Assembly (NCBI GenBank): GCA_016191525.1
Contig: JACPOK010000016.1
Coordinates: forward strand, 310,001 to 374,000
Length of the DNA stretch: 64,000 nt
Direction: 5' to 3'
Source: Burkholderiales bacterium
GTDB taxonomy: Bacteria > Pseudomonadota > Gammaproteobacteria > Burkholderiales > Burkholderiaceae_C
Shown: positions 8,106 to 16,208 of the stretch, one piece after another
Position numbering within the stretch: the stretch's first letter is position 1
Layout of the letters: each line of letters starts with the position of its first letter
Translations under genes and position numbers: made by a program
Notes under the pieces: model-generated
Seen by the model: the letters and a program-made list of their open reading frames with translations, nothing else
Databases searched by the model: none
Told to the model about the DNA's origin: nothing

Positions 8106-9341
8106 ATGTCCACTGCCTTGCCCCGCCCCTTCAACAACCTGGCCTGGTCCAACCTGGCGGCCCAGTCGGCGGAGCAGCTGAGCCTGGCGGCCGTGCCGCT
8201 GGTGGCGGTGCTCGCGCTGGGCGCGGGCCCGGGCGAGATCGGCACGCTGGCGGCGGTGCAGACGCTGCCCTTCCTGCTGATGTCGATGCCGCTGGGCCTG
8301 CTGGCCGACCGCATGTCGCGCCGCGGCCTGATGCTGATGGCCGAGGGGCTGCGCGCGGTATCGCTATTCGCGCTGCTGGCGATGGTGGTGTCGGGCCACC
8401 TGTCCATTGTCTGGCTGGGCGCGCTGGGCTTCATCGGCGCGGTGGGCACGGTGGGCTTCAGCGTGGCGGCACCGGCGCTGGTGCCTTCACTGGTGCCGCG
8501 CGAATTGCTGGCGCGCGCCAACGGCCGGCTCGAGCTGGCGCGCAGCGCGGCTTATGCGGGCGGCCCCGCGCTGGCGGGTGCGCTGGTGGCCTGGGCCGGT
8601 GCGCCCACGGCGTTCGTGCTGGCCGCGGTGCTGTCCGCTGCCGCTGTGGTTTTGCTGTGGCGCCTGGACGAGCCGCAGCGCGCCGCGGCGCCGCCCCGCC
8701 ACCCGCTGCTGGAAATCCGGGACGGCGCGCAGTTCGTCTGGCGCCAGTCTTTCCTGCGGCCGATGCTGCTGACCGGCGTGGCCTGGAACATTTCGTGGTT
8801 CGTGCTGCAGGCTGCGTACGTGCCCTATGCCGTGCGCACGCTGGGCCTCTCAGCGCAGCTGGTGGGCATCACGCTGGGCTGCTACGGCGCGGGCATGGTG
8901 CTCGGCGCGCTGCTGGCCACGCGCATCGTCGGCGCCATGCCGTTCGGCCGCGCCATCCAGTTCGGGCCGGCGGTGTCGGTGCTGGCCGCCGGCACCATGG
9001 TGGCCACGCTGTTCGTGCCCACCGGCTGGCTGGCGGCGCTGTCGTTTTTCTTCTTCGGGGCGGGGCCCATCATCTGGACCATCACCTCCACCACGCTGCG
9101 CCAGAGCGTGGTGCCCGGCAACATGCTGGGCCGGGTGTCGTCGGTGTTCCTCACGGTGAACGCGGGCTCGCGCCCGGTGGGCGCGGCACTCGGCGGGCTG
9201 GTGGGCGCGACGTGGGGCGAGCCCGCCTGCCTGTGGCTGGCATTCGCGGGGTTCGCGCTGCAGGCCTGGCTGATCATCGCGTCCAGCGTGGCCGGGCTGC
9301 GGCAGTTGCCGGAGCCGGTGGGCACAGCCACCGGTGCCTGA
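8106..9341 (+). CDS. MFS transporter (EntS/NRE-like exporter)
   Basis: Twelve-helix major facilitator of 411 residues. The start MSTALPRPFNNLAWSN at 8106 is preferred over an in-frame upstream ATG that adds a charged, non-family extension. Seen: the loop 2-3 MFS signature GLLADRMSRRGLM near residue 80 and a duplicated architecture with a second half from about residue 210. The overall pattern (NLAWSNLAAQSAEQLSLAAVP, VPRELLARANGRLE) resembles the EntS/MFS_3 group of multidrug or siderophore exporters. The substrate is unknown. It converges on the amidohydrolase gene with one base between stops. Confidence 0.87.
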   Translation: MSTALPRPFNNLAWSNLAAQSAEQLSLAAVPLVAVLALGAGPGEIGTLAAVQTLPFLLMSMPLGLLADRMSRRGLMLMAEGLRAVSLFALLAMVVSGHLSIVWLGALGFIGAVGTVGFSVAAPALVPSLVPRELLARANGRLELARSAAYAGGPALAGALVAWAGAPTAFVLAAVLSAAAVVLLWRLDEPQRAAAPPRHPLLEIRDGAQFVWRQSFLRPMLLTGVAWNISWFVLQAAYVPYAVRTLGLSAQLVGITLGCYGAGMVLGALLATRIVGAMPFGRAIQFGPAVSVLAAGTMVATLFVPTGWLAALSFFFFGAGPIIWTITSTTLRQSVVPGNMLGRVSSVFLTVNAGSRPVGAALGGLVGATWGEPACLWLAFAGFALQAWLIIASSVAGLRQLPEPVGTATGA

Positions 9342-9342
9342 G

Positions 9343-10371
9343 CTACAGCTTGTGCCGGCGGTAGAACCCCAGCGCGTTCTTGTACATCACCCTGTCGCGC
9401 ACGCCGCTGCCGAAGGCGGCGAGGTACTGCTCGGCGATGGCGACCTGGGCCTCGAATGAGCCGTGCAGCGTGATCACCGGCCAGTTGCTGCCCCAGACCA
9501 GGCGGTCCTGGCCGAACGCGGACATCAGCACGTCGAAGTGCGCCTTGTACGAGGCCAGGTCCGTGGGCGACGCGAAGACCACGTCGCCAGGCGCGTACAC
9601 GTCGTAGAACGACGAGAACTTCATGTACAGGTTGGGGCAGGCCGCGGCGATGCGGCGGGTGTCGGCTTCCCATGTGGGGTCAACCGTGGGCCCGGCAGCG
9701 CCACCCAGGTGGTTGATGATGATGCGCAGGTTGGGCACCGCGGTGCACAGCGCCTGCACCTGGCTCTTCGGGTTCTTGGTCCCCCGGCTGATGATGTCGA
9801 GCGTCATGCCGCGCGCCGCGAGGTCGCGCAGGCTGGTGAGCTGCGCCGGGCTGAGCGTGATGCCCTCGGCCGGGCCGGTCAGGTAGCCGCGCACGCCCAC
9901 GAAGCGCGGGTCGGCCGCGAAACGCGCAAGGTCGCCAGCGAAGTTGGAGGCGCCGATGTCGAGGTTGCCGACGAAGAACGAATAGAACGCATCGCCCTTG
10001 ACCAGGTCGAGAACCCACTGGTTGTCCTCGACGATGCCGCTGGCTTCGACGACCCCGGCCGACACCACGCCCTGTGACTTGGCGAAGGCGCTGTACTCCG
10101 GCGGCAGCACGTTCCTGAAAATCGGCCCCTCCGCGGGGGTGGGCCAGGGCACGCCGCCCGCTCGCGTGGTCTGCCAGAAGTGAATGTGGCTCTCGACGAT
10201 CGGCCGCTTGCCGGCCGGGGCACTGCGCTCCGCCGCCTGGATGGCGTTCTCCAGCGCCACCGCGTCGGCATCGTTGTTGCCGCCCCCGCACGCCGTGGCC
10301 AGCCATGTCATGGCCAGCAACGCCGCGGCCGTGGCCCAGTACCTCAGGCCCTTGTTTTTTGTCTCCTTCAT
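9343..10371 (-). CDS. Amidohydrolase-2 family metal-dependent hydrolase, lipoprotein
   Basis: TIM-barrel hydrolase of 342 residues in the Amidohydro_2 family (2-pyrone-4,6-dicarboxylate lactonase and ACMSD relatives). Seen: metal-binding HxH in VESHIHFWQ, IINHLGG, and the C-terminal WGSNWPV motif. Unusually for this mostly cytosolic family it starts with a lipoprotein signal: a hydrophobic stretch then LATACGGG, giving an acylated Cys near residue 28. AAGGAGA five bases upstream fixes the ATG at 10371. Divergent from a GntR-family regulator with a perfect inverted repeat between them, so it is probably that regulator's target. Substrate likely a lactone or aromatic-derived acid (inference). 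Confidence 0.87.
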   Translation of the reverse strand: MKETKNKGLRYWATAAALLAMTWLATACGGGNNDADAVALENAIQAAERSAPAGKRPIVESHIHFWQTTRAGGVPWPTPAEGPIFRNVLPPEYSAFAKSQGVVSAGVVEASGIVEDNQWVLDLVKGDAFYSFFVGNLDIGASNFAGDLARFAADPRFVGVRGYLTGPAEGITLSPAQLTSLRDLAARGMTLDIISRGTKNPKSQVQALCTAVPNLRIIINHLGGAAGPTVDPTWEADTRRIAAACPNLYMKFSSFYDVYAPGDVVFASPTDLASYKAHFDVLMSAFGQDRLVWGSNWPVITLHGSFEAQVAIAEQYLAAFGSGVRDRVMYKNALGFYRRHKL

Positions 10372-10419
10372 GTCGTCTCCTTGTAGGTTGATGGGGTGTC
10401 CGGAACGAAGTGAGGCGGA

Positions 10420-10461
10420 TGGTAAGGCCAATTTCTATTTTGTGTCAAATTGGCCTTACCA
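10420..10461. promoter_or_regulatory. 15-bp perfect inverted repeat, putative operator for the GntR regulator
   Basis: Arms TGGTAAGGCCAATTT (10420-10434) and AAATTGGCCTTACCA (10447-10461) are exact reverse complements with a 12-base spacer. Each arm itself contains an imperfect dyad TTGG-N5-CCAA, like the TTGGT..ACCAA operators of FadR-subfamily GntR proteins (PdhR/LldR type). It lies between the two divergent starts, 49 bases from one and 31 from the other, placed to control both. Confidence 0.6.
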
Positions 10462-10491
10462 AGCCTCGCGCGGCGTATCATCGGCTACCTC

Positions 10492-11184
10492 ATGAGCGCC
10501 CCGAAGCCCCCTGAACCGCGACGCCTCTACCAGCAGATCGCCGACCAGATCAAGGAACTGATCGCCAAGGGTTCGTTCCAGGTGGGTGAGCGGCTTCCGG
10601 CCGAACGCGAACTGGCCTTGCAGCTGGGGGTGTCGCGCCCTTCGTTGCGCGAAGGGCTGATCGCGCTGGATTTCCAGGGCATCGTCGAGATTCGCGGCGG
10701 CTCGGGCGTTTACGTCTGCCCGCAGACCGAGCCGCGCGCCGCCAAGGCCACCCCCGAGCTGGGCGAAAGCCCGCGCGAGCTGATGCAGGCCCGCTCGGCG
10801 CTGGAGAGCGCGGTGATGATCCTGGCGTGTGCGCACGGCACACCGGCGCAGCTCAAGCAGCTGCGCAACATCGTCAACCAGATGCGCGCGGAGACGGAGC
10901 GCAACCGGATGCCGCTGGAGCTGGACCGGAGCTTTCACATCACCCTGGCGCAGATGGGCGGCAACTCGGTCATCGCCCGCATCATCGCCGAGCTGTTCGA
11001 CGAGCGGCACAGCCCGATCTCGGCCAAGCTGTCGTCCCGGTACGAGAACCCGCGCACCTGGAAGACGGCGCTGAAGGAGCACGAGGCGATCCTGCGCGCG
11101 CTGGAGGCGCGCGACCCGATAGCCGCCCAGGCCGCGATGCTTTCGCACCTGCGGGCATCCGAGCTGCGCTGGGTCGGCGACTGA
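10492..11184 (+). CDS. FadR-subfamily GntR transcriptional regulator
   Basis: DNA-binding regulator of 230 residues. N-terminal winged helix (residues ~10-80) with YQQIADQIKELI, GERLPAERELALQLGVSR and the recognition helix VSRPSLREGLIAL, followed by GSGVYV; the C-terminal all-helical FCD ligand-binding domain (residues ~95-225) has the ExR..LE pattern at RSALESA and later His residues that usually coordinate a metal for an organic acid. The start at 10492 is the first ATG after the dyad. Likely represses the divergent amidohydrolase gene and itself through the inverted repeat. Confidence 0.92.
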   Translation: MSAPKPPEPRRLYQQIADQIKELIAKGSFQVGERLPAERELALQLGVSRPSLREGLIALDFQGIVEIRGGSGVYVCPQTEPRAAKATPELGESPRELMQARSALESAVMILACAHGTPAQLKQLRNIVNQMRAETERNRMPLELDRSFHITLAQMGGNSVIARIIAELFDERHSPISAKLSSRYENPRTWKTALKEHEAILRALEARDPIAAQAAMLSHLRASELRWVGD

Positions 11185-11197
11185 GCGCCTAGCTCAG
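11181..11197. terminator. Hairpin across convergent stops of the GntR and topB genes
   Basis: CTGAGC (11181-11186) and GCTCAG (11192-11197) form a 6-bp stem with a 5-base loop. It contains both stop codons of the convergent genes. No T-run follows on either strand, so termination efficiency is doubtful. Confidence 0.3.
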
Positions 11198-14125
11198 GTG
11201 CTTGCCGACAATCCCGGCCAGCTCGAACATCGTCACCTGCGGCTTGCCGAACACCGCAAGCAGCTTGGCGTCGGCGTTGATGGCGCGCTTGTTGGTGGCG
11301 TCCTGCAGGCCGTTGGCCTTGATGTAGTCCCAGAGCTTCTTGATGACTTGCGTGCGCGCAACGGGCTCGCCGCCGATCACCGCGGCCAGGTCAGCGCTGG
11401 GCTTGAGGCCCGCGCCCGCTGCGCGCGGCTTCTTCGGCGCGGCGGCCTTCTTGGCCGCGGGCGCCTTCCTGGCGGCCGGGGCCTTCTTCGCGGCGGGGGT
11501 TTTGGCTGCGTACTTTGCCGCCGGCTCCTTCGCGGCCGGCGTCTTGCCCGCGGCGGTCTTGCGTGGCGGGAATTTGGAAGGCGCGAATTCGAAGTTCACC
11601 TTGCCGGCTTCCTTGTCCCAGGCCAGGAAAGCCTTGAAGGCGCGTCGCGTGCGCATCGACACAAACTTGTCCAGCAGATCGGTCTTGCCGGTCTCCAGCA
11701 GCTTGGCCATCTGTGAGCGTTCCACCGGCTGCTGCAGGATCACCTGCCCGGTCTTGAAGTCGCAGCTGGGCGTGGGCTGTTCGGTGGTGGGCACCGAGCG
11801 CTCACACACGTAGTTCTTGCCGTGCTCGAACACGCGGGCGCCGCACTTGGGGCACTTGCCCAGCGGCTCCTGCGCGCTGAAGTCGACGATCTCACCGGTC
11901 TCACCTGCCTTGTCGTCGCCGAAGTCGAACTCCAGCTTCCAGTTCTTTTCTTCCTCGTTGAACTTGAGGATGATCTCCGAGGTGAAGGGCCAGCCCGCCT
12001 TGGAGCGGAAGCCCTCCAGCGGCCCCACCTTCTTGTCGCGCAGCAGCGTTTCCACTTCGGCGATTTCGAAGGTGCGGCCGGCCGGCGTCTTGCCGAAGCT
12101 GAAGCCGCAGGCGTCGGTGCCGTCCCCGCTCTTGCCGACGCAGGTGTAGCGGCGGTAGTTTTCGCGCACGATGCCGGCGCAGGTGGGGCAGGGCGTGGCC
12201 AGCGTGGTGTAGTCGCCGGGCACGGTGTCGCGGTCGTATTCCTTGGCCTTCTTGACGATGTGCTTCGTCATCTCGGCGATCTCCAGCATGAAGGCATCGC
12301 GCGAGAGCTTGCCGTGCTCCATCTGCGCCAGCTTGTATTCCCACTCGCCGGTGAGCTCGGGCTTGGAAAGCTCTTCCACGCCCAGGCCGCGCAACAGCGT
12401 CATCAGCTGGAACGCCTTGGCCGTGGGGATCAGCTCGCGGCCCTCGCGGAACATGTACTTTTCGTTGATCAGGCCTTCGATGGTGGCCGCGCGCGTGGCC
12501 GGCGTGCCCAGGCCTTTTTCCTGCATGGCCTCGCGCAGTTCGTCATCCTCGACCATCTTGCCGGCGCCTTCCATGGCGCCCAGCAGCGTGGCTTCCGAAT
12601 AGCGCGCGGGCGGGCGGGTTTTCAGGCCCTTGGCCTCCACCACTTCGGCGCGCACCATCTCACCCGGCTTCACCGCCACCAGGGTCTTGTCGTTTTCGTC
12701 GCCTTCTTCCGCGACTTCCTTGCCCCAGATGGCCAGCCAGCCCGGCTTGACCAGCACCTTGCCCTCGGTCTTGAAGCTGTGGCCCACCGACTGGCTGATG
12801 CGGGTGGTGACCATGTATTCCGCGCTGGGGAAGAACACCGACAGGAAGCGCTTCACGACCAGGTCATAAAGCTTCTGCTCGGCTTCGGACAGGCCGCTGG
12901 GCGCCTGCAGCGTGGGGATGATGGCGAAGTGGTCCGACACCTTGGCGTTGTCGAAGATGCGCTTGCTGGGCTTGACGTAGTTGCCGGCCAGCGCCTGTTT
13001 CGCGAACGGCGCCAGGTGGCGCATGCCGCTGTCCTGCAGCATCTCCATGGTCTGCTTGACCACGGGCAGGTAGTCTTCCGGCAGCGCGCGTGAATCGGTA
13101 CGCGGATAGGTCAGCGCCTTGTGCCGCTCATAAAGAGACTGCGCCAGCGACAGCGTGGTCTTGGCCGAATAGCCGAAGCGGCCGTTGGCCTCGCGCTGCA
13201 GGGATGTGAGGTCGAACAGCAGCGGCGAAGCCTGCGTGGTCGGCTTGGATTCTTCGGTGACGGTCGCGGCCTTGCCGCGCACGGCATCGGCAATCGCCTG
13301 CGCCTCGCGCTGGGTCCATACGCGGTCGGCCTTCTGCTCGGCGTCGTCGGGGTTCTTCTTCCACTTGGTGTCGATCCACTTGGCCTGGTATTGCCCGGCC
13401 TCGGCCAGGAAGGTGGCGTGGATTTCCCAGTAGTCGCGGCTCACGAACTTGCGGATCTGCTCTTCGCGCTCGACCACCACGGCCAGCGTGGGAGTCTGCA
13501 CCCGGCCCACGGTGGTGAGGAAGAAGCCGCCGTCGCGCGAATTGAAGGCCGTCATGGCCCGTGTGCCGTTGATGCCCACCAGCCAGTCCGCCTCGGAGCG
13601 CGAGCGCGCGGCGTCGGCCAGGCCCATCATCTGCTTGTCGGTGCGCAGCGAAGAGAAGCCGTCGCGGATGGCCTGCGGCGTCATCGACTGCAGCCACAGC
13701 CGCTTGACGGGCTTGCCCAGGGGAATGCGCTTGCCGGCCTTTTCGGTGCCGGCGTACTGCTCGATCAGGCGGAAGATCAGCTCACCCTCGCGGCCCGCGT
13801 CGCAGGCGTTCACGATGTCGGTGACGTCCTTGCGCTTGGCCTGCTTGATCACGGCGTTCAGCCGGGTCTTGGTCTTGTCCACCGGCTTCAGGTCGAAGTA
13901 CGGCGGGATCACGGGCAGGTGGGCAAAGCTCCACTTGCCGCGCTTGACGTCGAACTCCTCGGGCGCCTGGATTTCCACCAGGTGGCCCACCGCGCTGGTG
14001 ACGATGTATTTCTCGCTCTCGAAGAACTCGTCGTGCTTTTCAAACTTGCCCACCGTGGGCGTGAGGGCGCGCACGATGTCCTGCGCCACCGACGGCTTTT
14101 CCGCAATCACCAAAGTCTTCGTCAT
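11189..14125 (-). CDS. topB: DNA topoisomerase III with C-terminal zinc, Lys/Ala-rich and SWIB domains
   Basis: Type IA topoisomerase, 978 residues, relaxing and decatenating DNA through a 5'-phosphotyrosine link. N-terminal Toprim (MTKTLVIAEKPSVAQDI; acidic motif NACDAGREGELIF), then GRVQTPTLAVV and the catalytic Tyr340 in LTYPRTDSR. A zinc-ribbon part (CPTCAGIV, later CPKCGARVFE) follows, then a roughly 65-residue PAAK-type basic linker and a C-terminal SWIB/MDM2-like domain (about residues 900-978, with KLWDYIKANGLQD). The E. coli enzyme is about 650 residues, so the extra third is the tail. ATG at 14125 is used; an ATG five codons upstream is possible. Divergent from the SET gene. Confidence 0.95.
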   Translation of the reverse strand: MTKTLVIAEKPSVAQDIVRALTPTVGKFEKHDEFFESEKYIVTSAVGHLVEIQAPEEFDVKRGKWSFAHLPVIPPYFDLKPVDKTKTRLNAVIKQAKRKDVTDIVNACDAGREGELIFRLIEQYAGTEKAGKRIPLGKPVKRLWLQSMTPQAIRDGFSSLRTDKQMMGLADAARSRSEADWLVGINGTRAMTAFNSRDGGFFLTTVGRVQTPTLAVVVEREEQIRKFVSRDYWEIHATFLAEAGQYQAKWIDTKWKKNPDDAEQKADRVWTQREAQAIADAVRGKAATVTEESKPTTQASPLLFDLTSLQREANGRFGYSAKTTLSLAQSLYERHKALTYPRTDSRALPEDYLPVVKQTMEMLQDSGMRHLAPFAKQALAGNYVKPSKRIFDNAKVSDHFAIIPTLQAPSGLSEAEQKLYDLVVKRFLSVFFPSAEYMVTTRISQSVGHSFKTEGKVLVKPGWLAIWGKEVAEEGDENDKTLVAVKPGEMVRAEVVEAKGLKTRPPARYSEATLLGAMEGAGKMVEDDELREAMQEKGLGTPATRAATIEGLINEKYMFREGRELIPTAKAFQLMTLLRGLGVEELSKPELTGEWEYKLAQMEHGKLSRDAFMLEIAEMTKHIVKKAKEYDRDTVPGDYTTLATPCPTCAGIVRENYRRYTCVGKSGDGTDACGFSFGKTPAGRTFEIAEVETLLRDKKVGPLEGFRSKAGWPFTSEIILKFNEEEKNWKLEFDFGDDKAGETGEIVDFSAQEPLGKCPKCGARVFEHGKNYVCERSVPTTEQPTPSCDFKTGQVILQQPVERSQMAKLLETGKTDLLDKFVSMRTRRAFKAFLAWDKEAGKVNFEFAPSKFPPRKTAAGKTPAAKEPAAKYAAKTPAAKKAPAARKAPAAKKAAAPKKPRAAGAGLKPSADLAAVIGGEPVARTQVIKKLWDYIKANGLQDATNKRAINADAKLLAVFGKPQVTMFELAGIVGKHLS

Positions 14126-14161
14126 ATCTGTACCGGCCAATCCTTACAATCTCGGCTTCCT

Positions 14162-14194
14162 CGCGCGTACGCGTACGCGCGCACGTGTGCATAT
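14162..14194. promoter_or_regulatory. 33-bp perfect alternating pyrimidine-purine tract (Z-DNA-prone) between topB and the SET gene
   Basis: Every base from 14162 to 14194 alternates pyrimidine-purine, first CG-rich (CGCGCGTACGCGTACGCGCG) and then CA/TG/TA steps. Such tracts flip to left-handed Z-DNA under negative supercoiling. It occupies about a third of the 91-bp gap between the divergent starts, so it lies within or beside both promoters. Confidence 0.6.
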
Positions 14195-14216
14195 TCAACT
14201 TAACAGGTTTTCGCGA

Positions 14217-14762
14217 ATGCCCGCAAAAGCAGTACTTTCCGACTCCCGGCGCATCCAGACCCGCAAGTCGGGCGTCCATGGCAAGGGGGTCTTCGCAGTC
14301 CAGCCGCTCGCGGAGGGCGAAAAGATCATCGAGTACGTGGGCGAGGTGATCACCTGGAAGGAGGCCGAACGCCGCCATCCGCACGACCCCAAAGACCCGA
14401 ACCATACCTTTTACTTCCACGTGGACGAAAAAAGGGTCATTGATGCCAAGCACGGGGGCAACTCCTCGCGCTGGATCAACCACTCCTGCAAACCCAATTG
14501 CGAGGCCGACGAGGAGGAGGGCCGGATCTTCATCAAGGCCCTGCGCAACATCGAGCCTGGGGAGGAGCTGAACTACGACTACGGGCTGATCATAGATGAG
14601 CCCTATACCAAGAAGCTCAAGGCCGAGTACCCCTGCTGGTGCGGCGCCAAGAAGTGCCGCGGCACCTTGCTGGCGCCCAAGGAGCCCGAAAAGAAGAAAA
14701 AGTCCAAGGGCAAGGGCAAGGGCAAAGACAAGAAGTCCAAGTCGAAGAAGAACAAGGACTGA
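14217..14762 (+). CDS. SET-domain protein-lysine methyltransferase with post-SET motif and Lys-rich tail
   Basis: SAM-dependent lysine methyltransferase of the eukaryote-like SET fold, 181 residues. Seen in order: GVHGKGVFA (residues ~20-28), IEYVGEVI, the pseudoknot SRWINHSCKPNC with NHSC near residue 88, GEELNYDYG with the catalytic Tyr region, and the post-SET zinc motif CWCGAKKC near residue 140. Residues after ~152 form a tail almost only of Lys, Gly, Ser and Glu. All catalytic motifs look intact. The ATG at 14217 follows directly on the alternating tract. Bacterial relatives modify histone-like or host proteins; here the target is unknown, with basic K-rich proteins such as the TopB tail as candidates (inference). 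Confidence 0.9.
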   Translation: MPAKAVLSDSRRIQTRKSGVHGKGVFAVQPLAEGEKIIEYVGEVITWKEAERRHPHDPKDPNHTFYFHVDEKRVIDAKHGGNSSRWINHSCKPNCEADEEEGRIFIKALRNIEPGEELNYDYGLIIDEPYTKKLKAEYPCWCGAKKCRGTLLAPKEPEKKKKSKGKGKGKDKKSKSKKNKD

Positions 14763-14765
14763 CGC

Positions 14766-15524
14766 ATGGACATGCGGGCAGAAGCCGTGTGGGAGGCGGT
14801 CTCGCCGCTGCTGCCGGGCTTCACCGTGGAGGTGCTGCCCGAGCTGGACTCCACCAATTCCGAGCTGATGCGGCGGGCCCGCACCGGCCTGCTGGACCCG
14901 ACCCTGCTGGTGGCCGAGCGGCAAACGGCGGGCCGGGGGCGCCTGGGGCGCGACTGGCAAAGCGAAAGCGGGGCTTCACTTACGTTTTCGCTGGGATTGC
15001 CGCTGGCGCCATCGGATTGGTCGGGCCTGTCGCTGGCCGTGGGGGTGAGCCTGGCTGACAGCCTGCACCCGCGCGTGCAGCTCAAATGGCCCAACGACCT
15101 GTGGCTGGATGGCCGAAAGCTGGGCGGCATCCTGATCGAGACGGCCAGTTTTGGTGAAGTGGGGCAGGCGCGCCGCTATGCAGTGGTGGGCATTGGCCTG
15201 AACATCGCGCCGCGCTCAGGCGAAGGCCTTGCCACCCCGCCTGCCGCACTGCGGGAAGTGCTGCCGGGCGCGGAAGCGGGCGAGGTGCTGTTGCGCGTTG
15301 CCCAGCCCCTAGTGCAGACCTTGCAGGCGTTCGAGACCTATGGCTTTGCCCCTTTCCAGGCCCGCTTCAATGCCCGCGACGCGCTGCGCGAGCGCGCTGT
15401 GCAGCTCAGCGATGGCACGGCCGGCACGGCGCACGGCGCCAGCGAGGCGGGCGCGCTGCTGGTGCATACTGCGGGCGGCATGCACGCCGTGACCAGCTCC
15501 GAAGTGAGCGTGCGCCCCGCCTGA
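14766..15524 (+). CDS. birA: Biotin--[acetyl-CoA-carboxylase] ligase
   Basis: Joins biotin to the carrier domain of acetyl-CoA carboxylase, 252 residues. Seen: SRL-like DSTNSELMRRA near residue 29, the biotinyl-AMP loop TAGRGRLGRDW (residues ~55-65), LKWPNDLWLDGRKLGGILIE and VGIGLNI. There is no N-terminal helix-turn-helix, so it is a monofunctional ligase and not an E. coli-type repressor. It starts three bases after the SET gene stop and is followed by a SPOR protein 16 bases later. Confidence 0.94.
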   Translation: MDMRAEAVWEAVSPLLPGFTVEVLPELDSTNSELMRRARTGLLDPTLLVAERQTAGRGRLGRDWQSESGASLTFSLGLPLAPSDWSGLSLAVGVSLADSLHPRVQLKWPNDLWLDGRKLGGILIETASFGEVGQARRYAVVGIGLNIAPRSGEGLATPPAALREVLPGAEAGEVLLRVAQPLVQTLQAFETYGFAPFQARFNARDALRERAVQLSDGTAGTAHGASEAGALLVHTAGGMHAVTSSEVSVRPA

Positions 15525-15540
15525 ACCCCAATCCCCACCG

Positions 15541-16191
15541 ATGCTGCGCCTGCTCGTCCTTCTCCTGCTGCTTGCCAACGGCGCCTACTTTGCGTGGTCG
15601 CAAGGGCTGCTGGCGTCGTGGGGCGTGGCGCCGCTGCAGCAGGCGGAACCGCAGCGCCTGACCCAGCAGATCCGTCCCGAGGCCATGCGCATCGCCAGTG
15701 CCGAGGAAGCCAAGCGCATCGAGACCACGCCCGCGTCCAAGGCACCGGAATGCCTGCAGGCCGGTCCGCTGGACGAAGCCCAGGCCACCGCGCTCAAGGC
15801 CGCGCTGGAGCCCTGGCCCGGCGGTTCGTGGACCATAGAGGCCAGCGTGGAGCCGGCCCGCTGGATCGTCTACATGGGCAAGTACCTGACGGTGGAAAAC
15901 GTCAACCGCAAAAAGGCCGAGCTGCGCCAGCTGGGCATCTCGTTTGAATCGCTGTCCAACCCGTCGCTGGAGCTGGGCCTGTCGCTCGGCGGCTTTGCCA
16001 GCCAGGCCGATGCCACCCAGCAGCTGAACGCCTTGGCGCAGCGCGGCGTGCGCACCGCCAAGGTGGTGCAGGAGCGCGCGGAGGTGAAGGGCCAGCTGCT
16101 CAAACTGCCGGCGGTGGACGAAGCGCTGCGCCCGCGGCTGGACGAACTCAAGCCCGCGCTGGGCGCCGCCAATTTGCGCGCCTGCCGCTGA
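15541..16191 (+). CDS. SPOR-domain membrane protein
   Basis: 216 residues: an N-terminal membrane anchor (residues 1-20, LLVLLLLLANGAYFAW), a linker, and a C-terminal SPOR-like domain (residues ~95-180) with the pattern WIVYMGKYLTVENVNRKKAE, LSLGGFASQADATQQLNAL and GVRTAKVV. SPOR domains bind denuded peptidoglycan glycans, usually at division sites. A similar gene often lies near birA in Burkholderiales (from memory). Function beyond envelope binding cannot be read from the sequence. Confidence 0.82.
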   Translation: MLRLLVLLLLLANGAYFAWSQGLLASWGVAPLQQAEPQRLTQQIRPEAMRIASAEEAKRIETTPASKAPECLQAGPLDEAQATALKAALEPWPGGSWTIEASVEPARWIVYMGKYLTVENVNRKKAELRQLGISFESLSNPSLELGLSLGGFASQADATQQLNALAQRGVRTAKVVQERAEVKGQLLKLPAVDEALRPRLDELKPALGAANLRACR

Positions 16192-16208
16192 ACCCGAAGG
16201 AGACCGCC

